A program made the translations under genes and the position numbers. Of a stretch of DNA of 64,000 nt, positions 9,253 to 17,366 are shown in pieces. This DNA comes from G963665185 sp963665185 (GTDB lineage: Bacteria > Desulfobacterota > Desulfovibrionia > Desulfovibrionales > Desulfovibrionaceae), in contig CAXXPO010000026.1 in the NCBI GenBank assembly GCA_963665185.2, forward strand, positions 62,001 to 126,000. Reading direction: 5' to 3'. The notes under the pieces are model-generated. The model worked only from the letters and a program-made list of their open reading frames with translations. It made no database searches and was not told the origin of the DNA. The stretch's first letter is position 1. Every line of letters starts with the position of its first letter.

Positions 9253-10077
9253 CTACGCCACCTTGGCCAGGCAGGCCCTTGGGGGGTACCCCCCAAGGGC
9301 GGTGTGCGGCCGCTCATTGTTATAGGTCCAGAGCCACTTGGTGGCAACATCCTGGACCTCCTCTATGCTTTCAAACAGGTGCTGCACCAGCCAGTCATAC
9401 CGCACCGTCCGGTTGTAGCGTTCGACGTATGCGTTCTGCTGCGGCTTGCCGGGCTGGATGTATTCGAGCCGTATCCCTTGCTTCTCGGCCCAGGCTTGCA
9501 GCCGATGGCTGATGTATTCGGGGCCGTTGTCGCACCGGATGGCCCGGGGTGCGCCCCGCCATTCCATGATCTGCTCCAGCGTGCGGATGACCCGCTCAGA
9601 CGGCAAAGAGAAATCCACTTCAATAGCCAAGCCTTCCCGGTTGTAGTCGTCGATCACGTTCAGCAGGCGGAAACTGCGGCCATCCTGCAACTTGTCGTGC
9701 ATGAAATCCATGGACCACGCTTGGTTGATGACCTCTGGCTGGACAAGCGGGATCGGCTTCTCACGCACGATGCGCCTTTTGGGCTTGATCCGCATGTTAA
9801 GTTCCAGTTCGCAGTAGATCCGGTACACCCGTTTGTGGTTCCAGCCGAATCCCTTCACATTCCTCAAGTACATGAAGCACAGCCCAAAGCCCCAGTTGCG
9901 CTGGTTGTGCGTCAGACGCAGCAGCCAGTCGGCGATGTAGTCGTTCTCAGCCGAAAGCCTGGGCTCATAGCGGTAGCAGGTCTGGCTGATGAGGAACGCC
10001 TCGCAGGCCTGACGGACATTCAGGGCTTCGCGCTGCACGGCTTTCTTGGCCATCTCGCGGCGGCGAGACGGCCTCAC
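9253..10077 (-). CDS. IS3-family transposase OrfB (DDE integrase domain)
   Basis: Catalytic half of the transposase, 274 residues, most likely made as an OrfAB fusion by -1 frameshifting. An N-terminal HTH_21-like part ('YRYEPRLSAENDYIADWL') precedes the rve integrase core with the DDE triad in 'WSMDFMHDKL', 'RCDNGPEYIS' and 'QNAYVERYNRTVR', and the 'YNNERPHTALGG' C-terminal motif. The nominal start is a GTG overlapping the end of orfA by four bases. A decayed relative of this gene lies at 46283-46515. Confidence 0.95.
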   Translation of the reverse strand: MRPSRRREMAKKAVQREALNVRQACEAFLISQTCYRYEPRLSAENDYIADWLLRLTHNQRNWGFGLCFMYLRNVKGFGWNHKRVYRIYCELELNMRIKPKRRIVREKPIPLVQPEVINQAWSMDFMHDKLQDGRSFRLLNVIDDYNREGLAIEVDFSLPSERVIRTLEQIMEWRGAPRAIRCDNGPEYISHRLQAWAEKQGIRLEYIQPGKPQQNAYVERYNRTVRYDWLVQHLFESIEEVQDVATKWLWTYNNERPHTALGGYPPRACLAKVA

Positions 10078-10340
10078 CAGTTTTTTGCGAGCGCCTCAGC
10101 AACCACTTCGGCCTTCATCTTCTCCTCGGCATACATGCGCTTGAGCAAGCGGTTCTCCCGCTCCAACTCCTTCATGCGCGCCATCAGCGAGGCGTCCATG
10201 CCGCCGAACTTGGACCGCCACTTGTAGAATGTGGCGCTGCTCATGCCGTGCTCGCGGCAGAGCTGGGCCACGGGGACGCCACCTTCGGCCTGCTTGAGAA
10301 TGCCCAGGATCTGGGAATCGGTGTAACGAGATGTCTTCAT
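10074..10340 (-). CDS. IS3-family transposase OrfA (helix-turn-helix)
   Basis: DNA-binding half, 88 residues: a helix-turn-helix ('YTDSQILGILKQAEGG', 'LCREHGMSSATFYKWRSKFG') then a leucine-zipper-like helix ('KELERENRLLKRMYAEEKMK'). The sequence resembles the IS407-type subgroup. Its last codons are GCA AAA AAC TGG TGA, which form the frameshift site. Confidence 0.95.
   Translation of the reverse strand: MKTSRYTDSQILGILKQAEGGVPVAQLCREHGMSSATFYKWRSKFGGMDASLMARMKELERENRLLKRMYAEEKMKAEVVAEALAKNW
10080..10086 (-). promoter_or_regulatory. Programmed -1 frameshift site A_AAA_AAC in orfA
   Basis: Near the end of orfA the minus strand reads A AAA AAC in phase with the orfA codons, the X_XXY_YYZ slippery form. 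A one-base backward slip leads directly into the orfB frame (..L V R P S R R R..), giving the OrfAB fusion. Confidence 0.85.
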
Positions 10341-10472
10341 GTCGAATCTCCTCGGTTCGGTTTACGAGAAAATTCTACTTTTCAGAACCACTCTTTTTCG
10401 GGGGGATTACCTTAGCTTTTTTTTGAAGAGACGGGATGCATTCCTTTCTATGGAAGATTTTATGCGCAGGAT

Positions 10473-10532
10473 AAAAAAAAAGCAATTCCGCAACAGACGG
10501 TATGATCGAAAGCTTGCGGCCTGTTGCGGAAT
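10473..10532 (-). terminator. Terminator of the amino-acid ABC transporter operon
   Basis: On the minus strand a 12-bp stem ATTCCGCAACAG / CTGTTGCGGAAT with a 24-base loop is followed by a long T-run (T9). It lies just after the ATPase gene and just outside the IS element. Confidence 0.8.
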
Positions 10533-10559
10533 AATAAGTAACGATTCGAAATGAAAGGA

Positions 10560-11300
10560 CTACAGAATCTGACTTAAAAACAGTTTGGTCCGGTCATGGT
10601 CCGGACGTTCAAAAAAGTGTTCCGGTGTGCCGGTTTCCAATATTTCTCCCTGATCCATGAAGATGACCCGATCGGCCACTTCCCTGGCAAATCCCATTTC
10701 ATGTGTGACAACGACCATGGTCATGCCTTCATGCGCCAATGATTTCATTACATCGAGAACTTCTCCTATCATTTCCGGGTCAAGAGCAGAGGTTGGTTCG
10801 TCAAAGAGCATGATCTTAGGGTTCATGGCCAAAGCCCTGGCAATGGCTACCCGTTGTTGTTGACCACCGGAAAGCTTGGCAGGATAGATGTGCGCTTTGT
10901 CTTGGATGCCAACCTTGTGCAGAAGCCGCATGGCTGTCTGCTCCGCTTCTTCCTTGGGGATTTTTTTCAAACGCATGGGGGCCATTGTCAGGTTTTGCAG
11001 AACCGTTTTATGTGGGAAAAGGTTGAAACTTTGGAACACCATGCCCAGTTCCGTGCGGATGACATTGATATCGTTGTTGCGGTCATGCAGATCAAATCCG
11101 TCAACAATGATACGCCCCTGGTCTATTTCCTCAAGGCGGTTGATGGAGCGCAGCAATGTGGATTTTCCCGATCCGCTGGGGCCTATGATGACCACTTTTT
11201 CTCCCTGGTTTATATCCAGGCTCACGTTGTTCAGTGCCTTGAGCTGACCGAAGAATTTATAAATGTTCTGTATGCGTATGATTGGTGCGTCTTCAGGCAT
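10560..11300 (-). CDS. Polar amino-acid ABC transporter, ATP-binding protein (GlnQ/HisP type)
   Basis: Cytoplasmic ATPase of 246 residues energising amino-acid uptake. Walker A is 'GPSGSGKSTLLR', the Q-loop lies in 'GMVFQSFNLFPHKTV' (the NLFPH form is typical of polar amino-acid importers), the signature is 'LSGGQQQR', Walker B is 'IMLFDEPTSALDPE' and the switch His is in 'VVVTHEMGFA'. Its start overlaps the permease stop by eight bases, so the two are translationally coupled. Confidence 0.95.
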   Translation of the reverse strand: MPEDAPIIRIQNIYKFFGQLKALNNVSLDINQGEKVVIIGPSGSGKSTLLRSINRLEEIDQGRIIVDGFDLHDRNNDINVIRTELGMVFQSFNLFPHKTVLQNLTMAPMRLKKIPKEEAEQTAMRLLHKVGIQDKAHIYPAKLSGGQQQRVAIARALAMNPKIMLFDEPTSALDPEMIGEVLDVMKSLAHEGMTMVVVTHEMGFAREVADRVIFMDQGEILETGTPEHFFERPDHDRTKLFLSQIL

Positions 11301-12072
11301 AGTGGTTCACCTTGCGTTCCATGTGGGCAACACACCTGGAAAGGATCAACGTGATGACCAAATAGACCAGGGCTATCATGGTGTATGTTTCAAAGTAGAA
11401 GAAAGATTCACTGGCAAATTCTCGGCCGCGGCGTAAAATGTCGGCCACTCCAAGAATGGAAATGAGCGATGTGTCCTTGAGCAGCATGATGAATTCGTTG
11501 CCGACTGGCGGGAGAATGGTCCGCCATGCCTGTGGCAGGATGACCAGGAACATGGTTTCATGCTTGTTGAAACCAAGTGACCGGGCAGCCTCGGTTTGTC
11601 CTTTGTCGATGGATTTTATACCGGCTCGGAAAATTTCCCCCATGTAAGCTCCGTAGCAAACGCTCATGGCGATGACGGCGGCCACCATATCCGGCACTTT
11701 GAGAAATCGTCCCAACGCATAATAAATATAGAACAGCTGTACCAATAAGGGGATGCCGCGTACTATTTCCACATAGGTGGAGGCGGCCATGTTGATGAAT
11801 TTGTTGGTTGAAATGCGTCCCAGGCCAGTGAGCAACCCTATGATAAGGGAGAATACGATGGAGGACAGAGTTACCTGGAAAGTCACCAGAATTCCATCGG
11901 GGATGAATTTCAAGATATCCAGATAAGGGTCCGGGCGGGTCATGACAAGATAGGCTATGGCTGCCAATGCGCCAAAAAAGGCGATGAACCAAGCATTAAC
12001 CAACCCTTTATCCTTGGCGCGTGGGATGGCCGTGTTTTCAGGGATTTCGAACTGCATTCGATCTTCTGGCAT
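11293..12072 (-). CDS. Polar amino-acid ABC transporter, permease (HisM/GlnP type)
   Basis: Inner-membrane subunit of 259 residues with about five to six helices. The N-terminal cytoplasmic stretch (MPEDRMQFEIPENTAIPRAK) is followed by the first helix. It has the family EAA segment 'EAARSLGFNKHETMFLVILP' that docks on the ATPase. The start has GGAAGAAG upstream. No second permease gene is present, so the transporter probably uses a homodimeric permease. Confidence 0.93.
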   Translation of the reverse strand: MPEDRMQFEIPENTAIPRAKDKGLVNAWFIAFFGALAAIAYLVMTRPDPYLDILKFIPDGILVTFQVTLSSIVFSLIIGLLTGLGRISTNKFINMAASTYVEIVRGIPLLVQLFYIYYALGRFLKVPDMVAAVIAMSVCYGAYMGEIFRAGIKSIDKGQTEAARSLGFNKHETMFLVILPQAWRTILPPVGNEFIMLLKDTSLISILGVADILRRGREFASESFFYFETYTMIALVYLVITLILSRCVAHMERKVNHYA

Positions 12073-12220
12073 ATGTCTTCTTCCGGTTCAGTCAGGGTGG
12101 TGTTTCAAAGATGCTTTAAATCAGGATTTGTCAATTTTTCCTGGGACGCCCGCTGGAATGTCCCCATGAACCGCCCCTTGCGTTTGGAGGTGCGAAGCCG
12201 AGAGCTGAGGCGGAAAACAG

Positions 12221-12245
12221 CCCCGGAACCTTTGGGATTCCAGGG
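12221..12245 (-). other. Possible intercistronic hairpin between binding-protein and permease genes
   Basis: On the minus strand CCCTGGAA and TTCCGGGG can pair (one G-T) around a nine-base loop in the 237-base gap between the two transporter genes. No T-run follows. It could stabilise the upstream binding-protein mRNA, as seen in other importer operons; this is inference. Confidence 0.35.
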
Positions 12246-12309
12246 CTTGAATACCAATCGCAACTGCTCGGCATGCTGTCCTGCGTTCGTTGCAGGGGCA
12301 ATACTGCAG

Positions 12310-13053
12310 CTACATGCTGCTGAACCATTTCTTGAATATCTTGTCATACTCGCCACTGGCGCGGACTTTGGCCAGTCCTTTGTTCACCAGCTCGATATTT
12401 TCCTTATCCCCTTTGGGGAACGCGAAACCAAGATACTCCGGCTTGTCGGACTTGAGCATGAATGCCAGATCCAGTTTATCTTTGTACTCCGGATTCTGCA
12501 AGGCGTACCCCGCGGCCACAGCATCGTCACAAATGACCGCGTCAATGCGGCCATTGTTCAAGTCTTCGACAGCCAGTCCCACTTCATCGTAGGAGCGGGG
12601 GGTTACGTCTTTTATGCGTTTGGCTGCAAAGTAACCTGTGGTTCCAATCTGTGCGCCTGCGGTTTTTCCCGTAAGGTCGGCTTCGCTTTTGATACCGCTG
12701 CCCTTGCGGACGATGACACCCTGTTTGACTTCAAAGTAAGGTTCGCTGAAATCCATGATTTTTTGGCGTTTTTCATTGATGGTCACGGAAGAGTCTACCG
12801 CGTCGTATTTGCCAGCAGCCAGTCCGGCAAAAATACCGTCCCAGGCAGTGGTTTTGAACACGGGCGTGAAACCTGCCTCGCGGCCAATTGCTTTGACTAG
12901 GTCGATGGAAAATCCGACAACCTCTTTATCCTGGTTGACATATTCCATTGGGGGCCAGGTGGAGTCCACTGCAAAGGTGATGGATTTTTCTGCAAGAACC
13001 GGTGTGGCGAACAGCACAAGGGCGAGCAGAGTGAAAAGGGCCTTTTTAAACAT
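12310..13053 (-). CDS. Polar amino-acid ABC transporter, periplasmic binding protein
   Basis: Periplasmic receptor of 247 residues. The signal peptide MFKKALFTLLALVLFATPVL precedes a mature SBP_bac_3 domain starting 'ITFAVDSTWPPMEYVNQDKE'. The Arg of 'VTINEKRQKIMDFSEPY' and the Asp of 'DAVICDDAVAAGY' are in the usual ligand-binding positions. I chose the ATG at 13051-13053, which has a CCGGAGG site; longer upstream starts would bury the signal peptide. It is the first gene of the importer operon. The exact amino acid is unknown. Confidence 0.93.
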   Translation of the reverse strand: MFKKALFTLLALVLFATPVLAEKSITFAVDSTWPPMEYVNQDKEVVGFSIDLVKAIGREAGFTPVFKTTAWDGIFAGLAAGKYDAVDSSVTINEKRQKIMDFSEPYFEVKQGVIVRKGSGIKSEADLTGKTAGAQIGTTGYFAAKRIKDVTPRSYDEVGLAVEDLNNGRIDAVICDDAVAAGYALQNPEYKDKLDLAFMLKSDKPEYLGFAFPKGDKENIELVNKGLAKVRASGEYDKIFKKWFSSM

Positions 13054-13189
13054 GAGGTTTCCTCCGGGGTAAAGGGTCCGGGTAATCATCCTGGTCGAAG
13101 ATACCGCTGTCCAGCCGAGGCACAGGGGGAACAAAATTGTCAAAATCAAATGGCGGAATGGGCTCTTCGGCGGGGTAATTTGCCGAAAC

Positions 13190-13203
13190 AGAATTGCAAT
13201 TCT
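13190..13203. promoter_or_regulatory. Perfect 14-bp palindrome upstream of the amino-acid importer
   Basis: AGAATTGCAATTCT is a perfect inverted repeat about 137 bases upstream of the binding-protein start. Its position fits an operator for a dimeric regulator, but I recognise no known consensus. Confidence 0.3.
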
Positions 13204-13328
13204 TACCCCTTTCGAGGGGGGTCTGACAAGTTTTTTTAGGGTATTAGAACCTGGAAGATAGGAGAAAAAATACGGCCGTACTTTAAAAAAAACGGGACAG
13301 ACATGGAGAAGAAAAAAAGACGAAGGAA

Positions 13329-13544
13329 CTACACACTGCCACACATACGCTTGAATGTATCACACTCCCTTCGGGAAGCGAAAGGGCAAGGCTCCAGGGA
13401 AAACCAGCCCTTGCGAGGACACCAGAACCTTCCCTTGAAAGGCTGATTGCAGCCCCGAGGCATGAACTGGATACATCGTCTGGAACCTATTTCTATAATA
13501 TTGTTTCTTGTTTCAACCTTCCAGACATTACTCTTTGTTGCCAT
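13329..13544 (-). CDS. Small cysteine-rich protein, 71 residues, unknown
   Basis: A strong AAGGAGG site lies eight bases before the ATG at 13542-13544. The product starts MATKSNVWKVETRN and has six cysteines in its C-terminal two thirds (in 'CIQ', 'RGCNQ', 'FWCPRKGW', 'EPCPF', 'ECDTF' and 'MCGSV'), many Arg/Lys and several Trp/Phe. This pattern suggests a structural metal site or disulfides. It has no signal peptide. It stands alone between the amino-acid importer and the RdgC pair. I do not recognise the family. Confidence 0.65.
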   Translation of the reverse strand: MATKSNVWKVETRNNIIEIGSRRCIQFMPRGCNQPFKGRFWCPRKGWFSLEPCPFASRRECDTFKRMCGSV

Positions 13545-13769
13545 GTCTGCCTCCTTCACACCATGCTGGTAAAATTTGAGTTGAACTTTGTTCCATTGGG
13601 TACGAAATGTTTCGACTCGAAGTCAGAAAACCGTCAACACTGAATTGTCATTCAATTTCTGTTCCCGAAAAGGGGTGGCGGGCATGATTTTTTTGCGCTA
13701 ACGTCCGCGCCAGCCCGACTGCGTATGACGCATACAGGCGATACTTCAAGAATATTTCAAGGAGGTCAT

Positions 13770-14384
13770 ATGGGCTTTCTTTCATCCAGTGTAAGTTACA
13801 CAAGATATCGTGTGGTTGGAGATATCCCGGAAAGTTTGTGGCGTGAGGTTCCCGAACGTCTGAAGAAAAACGCGTTTCAGGACATCGACCATACTGCCGA
13901 GGAAAGGTCTTTCGGCTGGGTTTGTTTTGACGACTATCTCGATCCCGAATGGAAAAGCGCTCCCCCGGAAAAAGGTGAGTACCTTGTTTGGAGTTTGCGG
14001 TTGGATACCAGACGCATCCAGCCAGCCGTGTTCAAAAAGCATTTTGAATTGGCTTTGCGTCAATTCAAGGAATCCATCAAGGACGACGACAAGAAATTCA
14101 TTTCCAAGGGGCGCAAAACCGAGATTCGTGAGCAGGTTGCCTTGCGGTTGCGGGCAAAATCCTTGCCGGTTCCAGCGGTTTTTGAAGCGGCTTGGAACAT
14201 GCATACAGGAGTTATTTTGTTTGGCTCCACAAACGCCAAGGCAAGGGCCTTGTTTGAAGACTGCTTTACCTTGACGTTTGAGATGGAACTGGAGCCACAG
14301 ACCCCGTTTTTTCTGGCTTCCCGGATGCTTGGCGAAGAGGCCGTAAGCAGGCTGGAAAACATAGAGCCGACGGTTTTTATTTAG
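13770..14384 (+). CDS. rdgC: RdgC-family protein, N-terminal half
   Basis: Recombination-associated RdgC is a ring-shaped DNA-binding protein that restrains RecA. This product has 204 residues against about 300 in E. coli, and matches the N-terminal and central part: 'SVSYTRYRVVGDIPESLW', 'FGWVCFDDYLDPEW' and the basic 'GRKTEIREQVALRLRAKSLP', the family's KxEIK-like region. The ATG at 13770 follows GGAGG. The next gene supplies what looks like the missing C-terminal part, so the function may be split over two polypeptides. Confidence 0.75.
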   Translation: MGFLSSSVSYTRYRVVGDIPESLWREVPERLKKNAFQDIDHTAEERSFGWVCFDDYLDPEWKSAPPEKGEYLVWSLRLDTRRIQPAVFKKHFELALRQFKESIKDDDKKFISKGRKTEIREQVALRLRAKSLPVPAVFEAAWNMHTGVILFGSTNAKARALFEDCFTLTFEMELEPQTPFFLASRMLGEEAVSRLENIEPTVFI

Positions 14385-14447
14385 TGGACCTAGAGGCTCG
14401 GAAGGAGGGGCGCGATATTGGGCGTGTCTCTCGGCAAGGAGAAAATA

Positions 14448-14981
14448 ATGGCCGATTATACATTGGCAGATCGTGAAAGCGGCATCCTCGGACAGGAGTT
14501 TCTGACTTGGTTGTGGTTCAAGAGCGAAGTCCTCAGCGGTCTGTTCAAGACATCCAAAGGCGAGCATTTTACAGTATTTGTGGAACAACGGATATCTGTC
14601 GAAGGCGGCGAGGGAGACAGCAAGGAGACTGCGACTGTTTCCGGGGTTCATTCTGAACTGCGAGAGGCACGTCTTGGCTTGCGGAACGGGAAAAAAGTGA
14701 ACAAGGCCCTGCTCAAGTTTCAGCAGGATGCTGAAGAGTGGACCATAATGCTCAAGGCCGAGGATTTTTGCGTTGGGCCTTTGAAGACCCCGAAAGTTGA
14801 GACCAGGCGAGAGGAAGGGGATGATCCGGACGCGATTTTTCTGGAAAAGTTTTACCTGATAGAAAAGTGTGCGGTATTCTTGGACTGCGTATATGAAGAG
14901 TTCCTTCGGCTGCGGATTACTCCGAGCAAGTGGCAGGAGGAAGTCAGGGAGTTCAGCGATTGGGTTATCAAGGAAGGATAG
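14448..14981 (+). CDS. RdgC-associated protein, C-terminal-half-like
   Basis: Acidic 177-residue protein encoded 63 bases after rdgC with its own AAGGAG site. It contains 'GQEFLTWLWFKSEVLSG', which resembles the segment opening the C-terminal domain of full-length RdgC-like proteins in other phyla, followed by an amphipathic helical region. No enzymatic motif is visible. Context and length (204 + 177) support a split RdgC. The split could be lineage-normal, since both halves have good start signals. Confidence 0.6.
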   Translation: MADYTLADRESGILGQEFLTWLWFKSEVLSGLFKTSKGEHFTVFVEQRISVEGGEGDSKETATVSGVHSELREARLGLRNGKKVNKALLKFQQDAEEWTIMLKAEDFCVGPLKTPKVETRREEGDDPDAIFLEKFYLIEKCAVFLDCVYEEFLRLRITPSKWQEEVREFSDWVIKEG

Positions 14982-15060
14982 TGTTCGTGTTGCGGTGCAT
15001 GGTGTAATGATTTGATGGGATAAGCACGCAAGAGGTTGTTCGGGTTATTTTTGTTTTGCG

Positions 15061-15097
15061 AAAAAAGGCGGCCGCCCTTGAGGACGGCCGCCTTTTT
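15061..15097. terminator. Bidirectional terminator
   Basis: AAAGGCGGCCG and CGGCCGCCTTT pair around a short loop, with A-run before and T-run after. It serves both the RdgC pair (plus) and the nucleoside permease gene (minus). Confidence 0.88.
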
Positions 15098-15124
15098 CAA
15101 TGACAAATCTCGGCCGCAGGAGGC

Positions 15125-16159
15125 TTACTGGGTAAGCTTCTCCCATTTTTCCGGGGTTTGCAGGATATCATGCACAACCGCCGAACCTACGCGGTAGGCG
15201 TTGGCGATGGAGATGGGAAAACCGCCGGAATCGGCGCGCAGGGACTCCAGGGCGGTCTGATTCGGGGATTGACGGTCATAATTGCTGATGGTCCGTAACA
15301 CCATGGTTCGGTTGGTGTCGGCACGCTTGAGGGCGTGCAGTCTGGTCAAGGCTTCCAGCGTGCCGGAGTCTTCCATGGCCGTGGCTCTGTATGCGCCATT
15401 GCCCTTGGTCCACTTGTTCATCCACCAATCGGACCAGTTACCAAGCACCTTGCCGTGGAAATAGGTTCCCGAGGACAGCACGTCGCCCATGGCGACGAAC
15501 GGCTTGAGCCGGGCAGCGGCTTGGGGGTAGTTTTGGCGGTAGGCGGCGGCAGCGTCACTGTCTTTCAGTTCCACCTTGCGGCTGGTTTCATACGCGGCCA
15601 GGGCCAGCTTCTTGTTGAGTTCGAATACTTCATACCCGGCATTCCAGCCCTTGTCGCAGAAGTTGCCAGGGCATCCCAAGTGAAACAAGGATTGTTCCGT
15701 TGTGGGGTGTTCGTAGCTGGAAATTTCATGGGCAAGGTCGGCATCAACCACATAGCTGGCCCAAAAGGCACTGCCCGTGCTGACGAATTCGGGCGGTCCG
15801 CCGGCAATGCCTGCGATAAGCACAAATGTCTTGGACAGGTCAACTTTGGGGGACAGGCCAAGGGCCATAACGGTTGCAGCGGCATTTACCGTGCCCATGT
15901 TGGTGATGGTCAGGGCAATCCCGTTTGCCGGATTGTAGAACAGAGGATGCGGGATACCATCCACAACGATTTTTTGATCCAGCTTCTCGTTTTCGATCCA
16001 CAGTTGGGCTTCACCAGGGAAGTCACCGGAGTATTTTCCCACTTCGAACATGGCCAGAACGAGTATTTTGGGTGCAACAACGGTCTCCGCCTGGGACGGA
16101 TTTGCGCATAACAAGACGAGGGACAGGCAAAGCACGATTTTGGTGAACAATGAACGCAT
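15125..16159 (-). CDS. Purine nucleoside permease-like (NUP family) secreted protein
   Basis: 344 residues with a signal peptide (MRSLFTKIVLCLSLVLLCAN). The mature part matches the NUP family named for a yeast purine nucleoside permease: 'KILVLAMFEVGKYSGDFPGE', 'TNMGTVNAAATVMALGLSP', 'IAGIAGGPPE' and 'GNWSDWWMNKWTKG'. The fold resembles a nucleoside phosphorylase more than a membrane channel, since no transmembrane helices are visible beyond the signal peptide. It is therefore probably periplasmic and nucleoside-binding or nucleoside-cleaving (inference). The ATG at 16157-16159 has a GGGAGG site. Confidence 0.8.
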   Translation of the reverse strand: MRSLFTKIVLCLSLVLLCANPSQAETVVAPKILVLAMFEVGKYSGDFPGEAQLWIENEKLDQKIVVDGIPHPLFYNPANGIALTITNMGTVNAAATVMALGLSPKVDLSKTFVLIAGIAGGPPEFVSTGSAFWASYVVDADLAHEISSYEHPTTEQSLFHLGCPGNFCDKGWNAGYEVFELNKKLALAAYETSRKVELKDSDAAAAYRQNYPQAAARLKPFVAMGDVLSSGTYFHGKVLGNWSDWWMNKWTKGNGAYRATAMEDSGTLEALTRLHALKRADTNRTMVLRTISNYDRQSPNQTALESLRADSGGFPISIANAYRVGSAVVHDILQTPEKWEKLTQ

Positions 16160-16384
16160 GGAAGCCTCCCGGATGGGTGCATATTGGGAAATTGAAAGTG
16201 CGGCAGCCTGTCGAACGACAAGTTGCACGAGGGGCGTGTTATTGTGCCCCGGCCTATATGCCGTGTGATACGCCGGAAACGTAGCAGCCGCTGTAGCGGC
16301 TCTTTGCGGGAATGTCCACGGGTTCTCTGAATCTGTTTTTTGACGTTCCAGAGGGGGGAGGCGTTTTGACTTTTACAGAAAAAA

Positions 16385-17329
16385 TTATGCTGTGGAGGCG
16401 TTTTTCTTTTGTGTATCCCGTGCGTTCCATACCCGGACCAAGGTGATTCCGGCCAGGTTTTGCTCCAGGCTGAAAATGGCTCCGGGCAATGCGGCGGCAG
16501 CGGAAAAGAACTTGTTGGCAAGAGCCACGCCAAGGCCGGAATTCTGCATGCCCACCTCGATGGACATGGTGCGTGCATCGCGTTCAGAGCTGCCGAGCAG
16601 GCGGGCCATGCCGTATCCCAAGCCGAATCCGGACAGATTATGAACGATGACCGCGCCGATGAGCGTCAGTGGAAACGCCAGAAGCGTGTGCTGACTCAGC
16701 CCGACCACGCAGGCGATAACTGTGGAAATGGTCACGATGGATATGGATGGGAATACGGCCAGCAATGTTTCGATGTGGCGACGTAGCAGACGGCGCAGGA
16801 CCAGACCGTCAAGCAGCGGGAAAACCACAATCCAGAACACGGATTTGGTCATGGATAAATACGCGATTTCCACCTTTGTCTTGAAAAGCAGGTAGATGAT
16901 GGCGGGAGTAAGCAGGGGAGCCAAAGCAGTGGAAACAAGAGTCATGACCACGGACAGGGCCACATTGCCCCTGGCCAGATAGGTGATGACATTGGAGGCG
17001 GTCCCTCCCGGACAGGCGCCCACAATGCCCACTCCGATGGCCACCTCCAAAGGCAGGTTGAAAACTCGATTCACAAGCAGGGCGATAAGCGGCATCGCCG
17101 TAAATTGCAAAATGGCTCCCATCCCAACCAAACGCCATTTGGGGAAGATGTCGGCGAAATCCCGGAAGTCCAGGGCCATGCCCATGCCGAACATGATGAT
17201 GCCCAGTGCCAGGGGAATGTGTGGTTGCATCCAGGTGAACAGCGTCGGCTCGATAAGGGCTGCACCCGACATTGCAAGGGCGATGAACAAAAAATATTGT
17301 TCTATGGTTCGGCTGAGGGATTGGAGCAT
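16385..17329 (-). CDS. Bile acid:sodium symporter (SBF/BASS) family transporter
   Basis: Inner-membrane secondary transporter of 314 residues with nine to ten helices. It has the family sodium-site segments 'GACPGGTASNVITYLARGN' and 'IEVGMQNSGLGVALANKFF'. Bacterial members carry organic anions such as pantoate, pyruvate or other carboxylates; the substrate here is not determined. I use the ATG at 17327-17329; an upstream GTG at 17398 would overlap the preceding gene. It follows the TtuA-like gene by 37 bases on the same strand. Confidence 0.87.
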   Translation of the reverse strand: MLQSLSRTIEQYFLFIALAMSGAALIEPTLFTWMQPHIPLALGIIMFGMGMALDFRDFADIFPKWRLVGMGAILQFTAMPLIALLVNRVFNLPLEVAIGVGIVGACPGGTASNVITYLARGNVALSVVMTLVSTALAPLLTPAIIYLLFKTKVEIAYLSMTKSVFWIVVFPLLDGLVLRRLLRRHIETLLAVFPSISIVTISTVIACVVGLSQHTLLAFPLTLIGAVIVHNLSGFGLGYGMARLLGSSERDARTMSIEVGMQNSGLGVALANKFFSAAAALPGAIFSLEQNLAGITLVRVWNARDTQKKNASTA

Positions 17330-17366
17330 GTATTTTTTTGAGATGGGTGTTGACCGAGCAATACAC

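Larger units (their letters stand above)
9214..10411 (-). mobile_element. Complete IS3-family insertion sequence
   Basis: About 1.2 kb element carrying orfA and orfB on the minus strand. The two ends are inverted: each outer end reads GGTAATCCCCCC, and after about 14 unmatched bases TGAAAAGTAGA recurs at both ends (9240-9250 and 10375-10385). Both reading frames and the DDE residues are intact, so it may still be active. I could not settle a clean target duplication: the flanks read ..GGATAG on the left and TTAGC.. on the right, with TAG offset by one base. Confidence 0.9.

Noticed and set aside
9208..10415. Target-site duplication of the IS3 element
   Set aside because: TAG occurs on both sides but offset by one base relative to the inverted ends, so I do not claim it.
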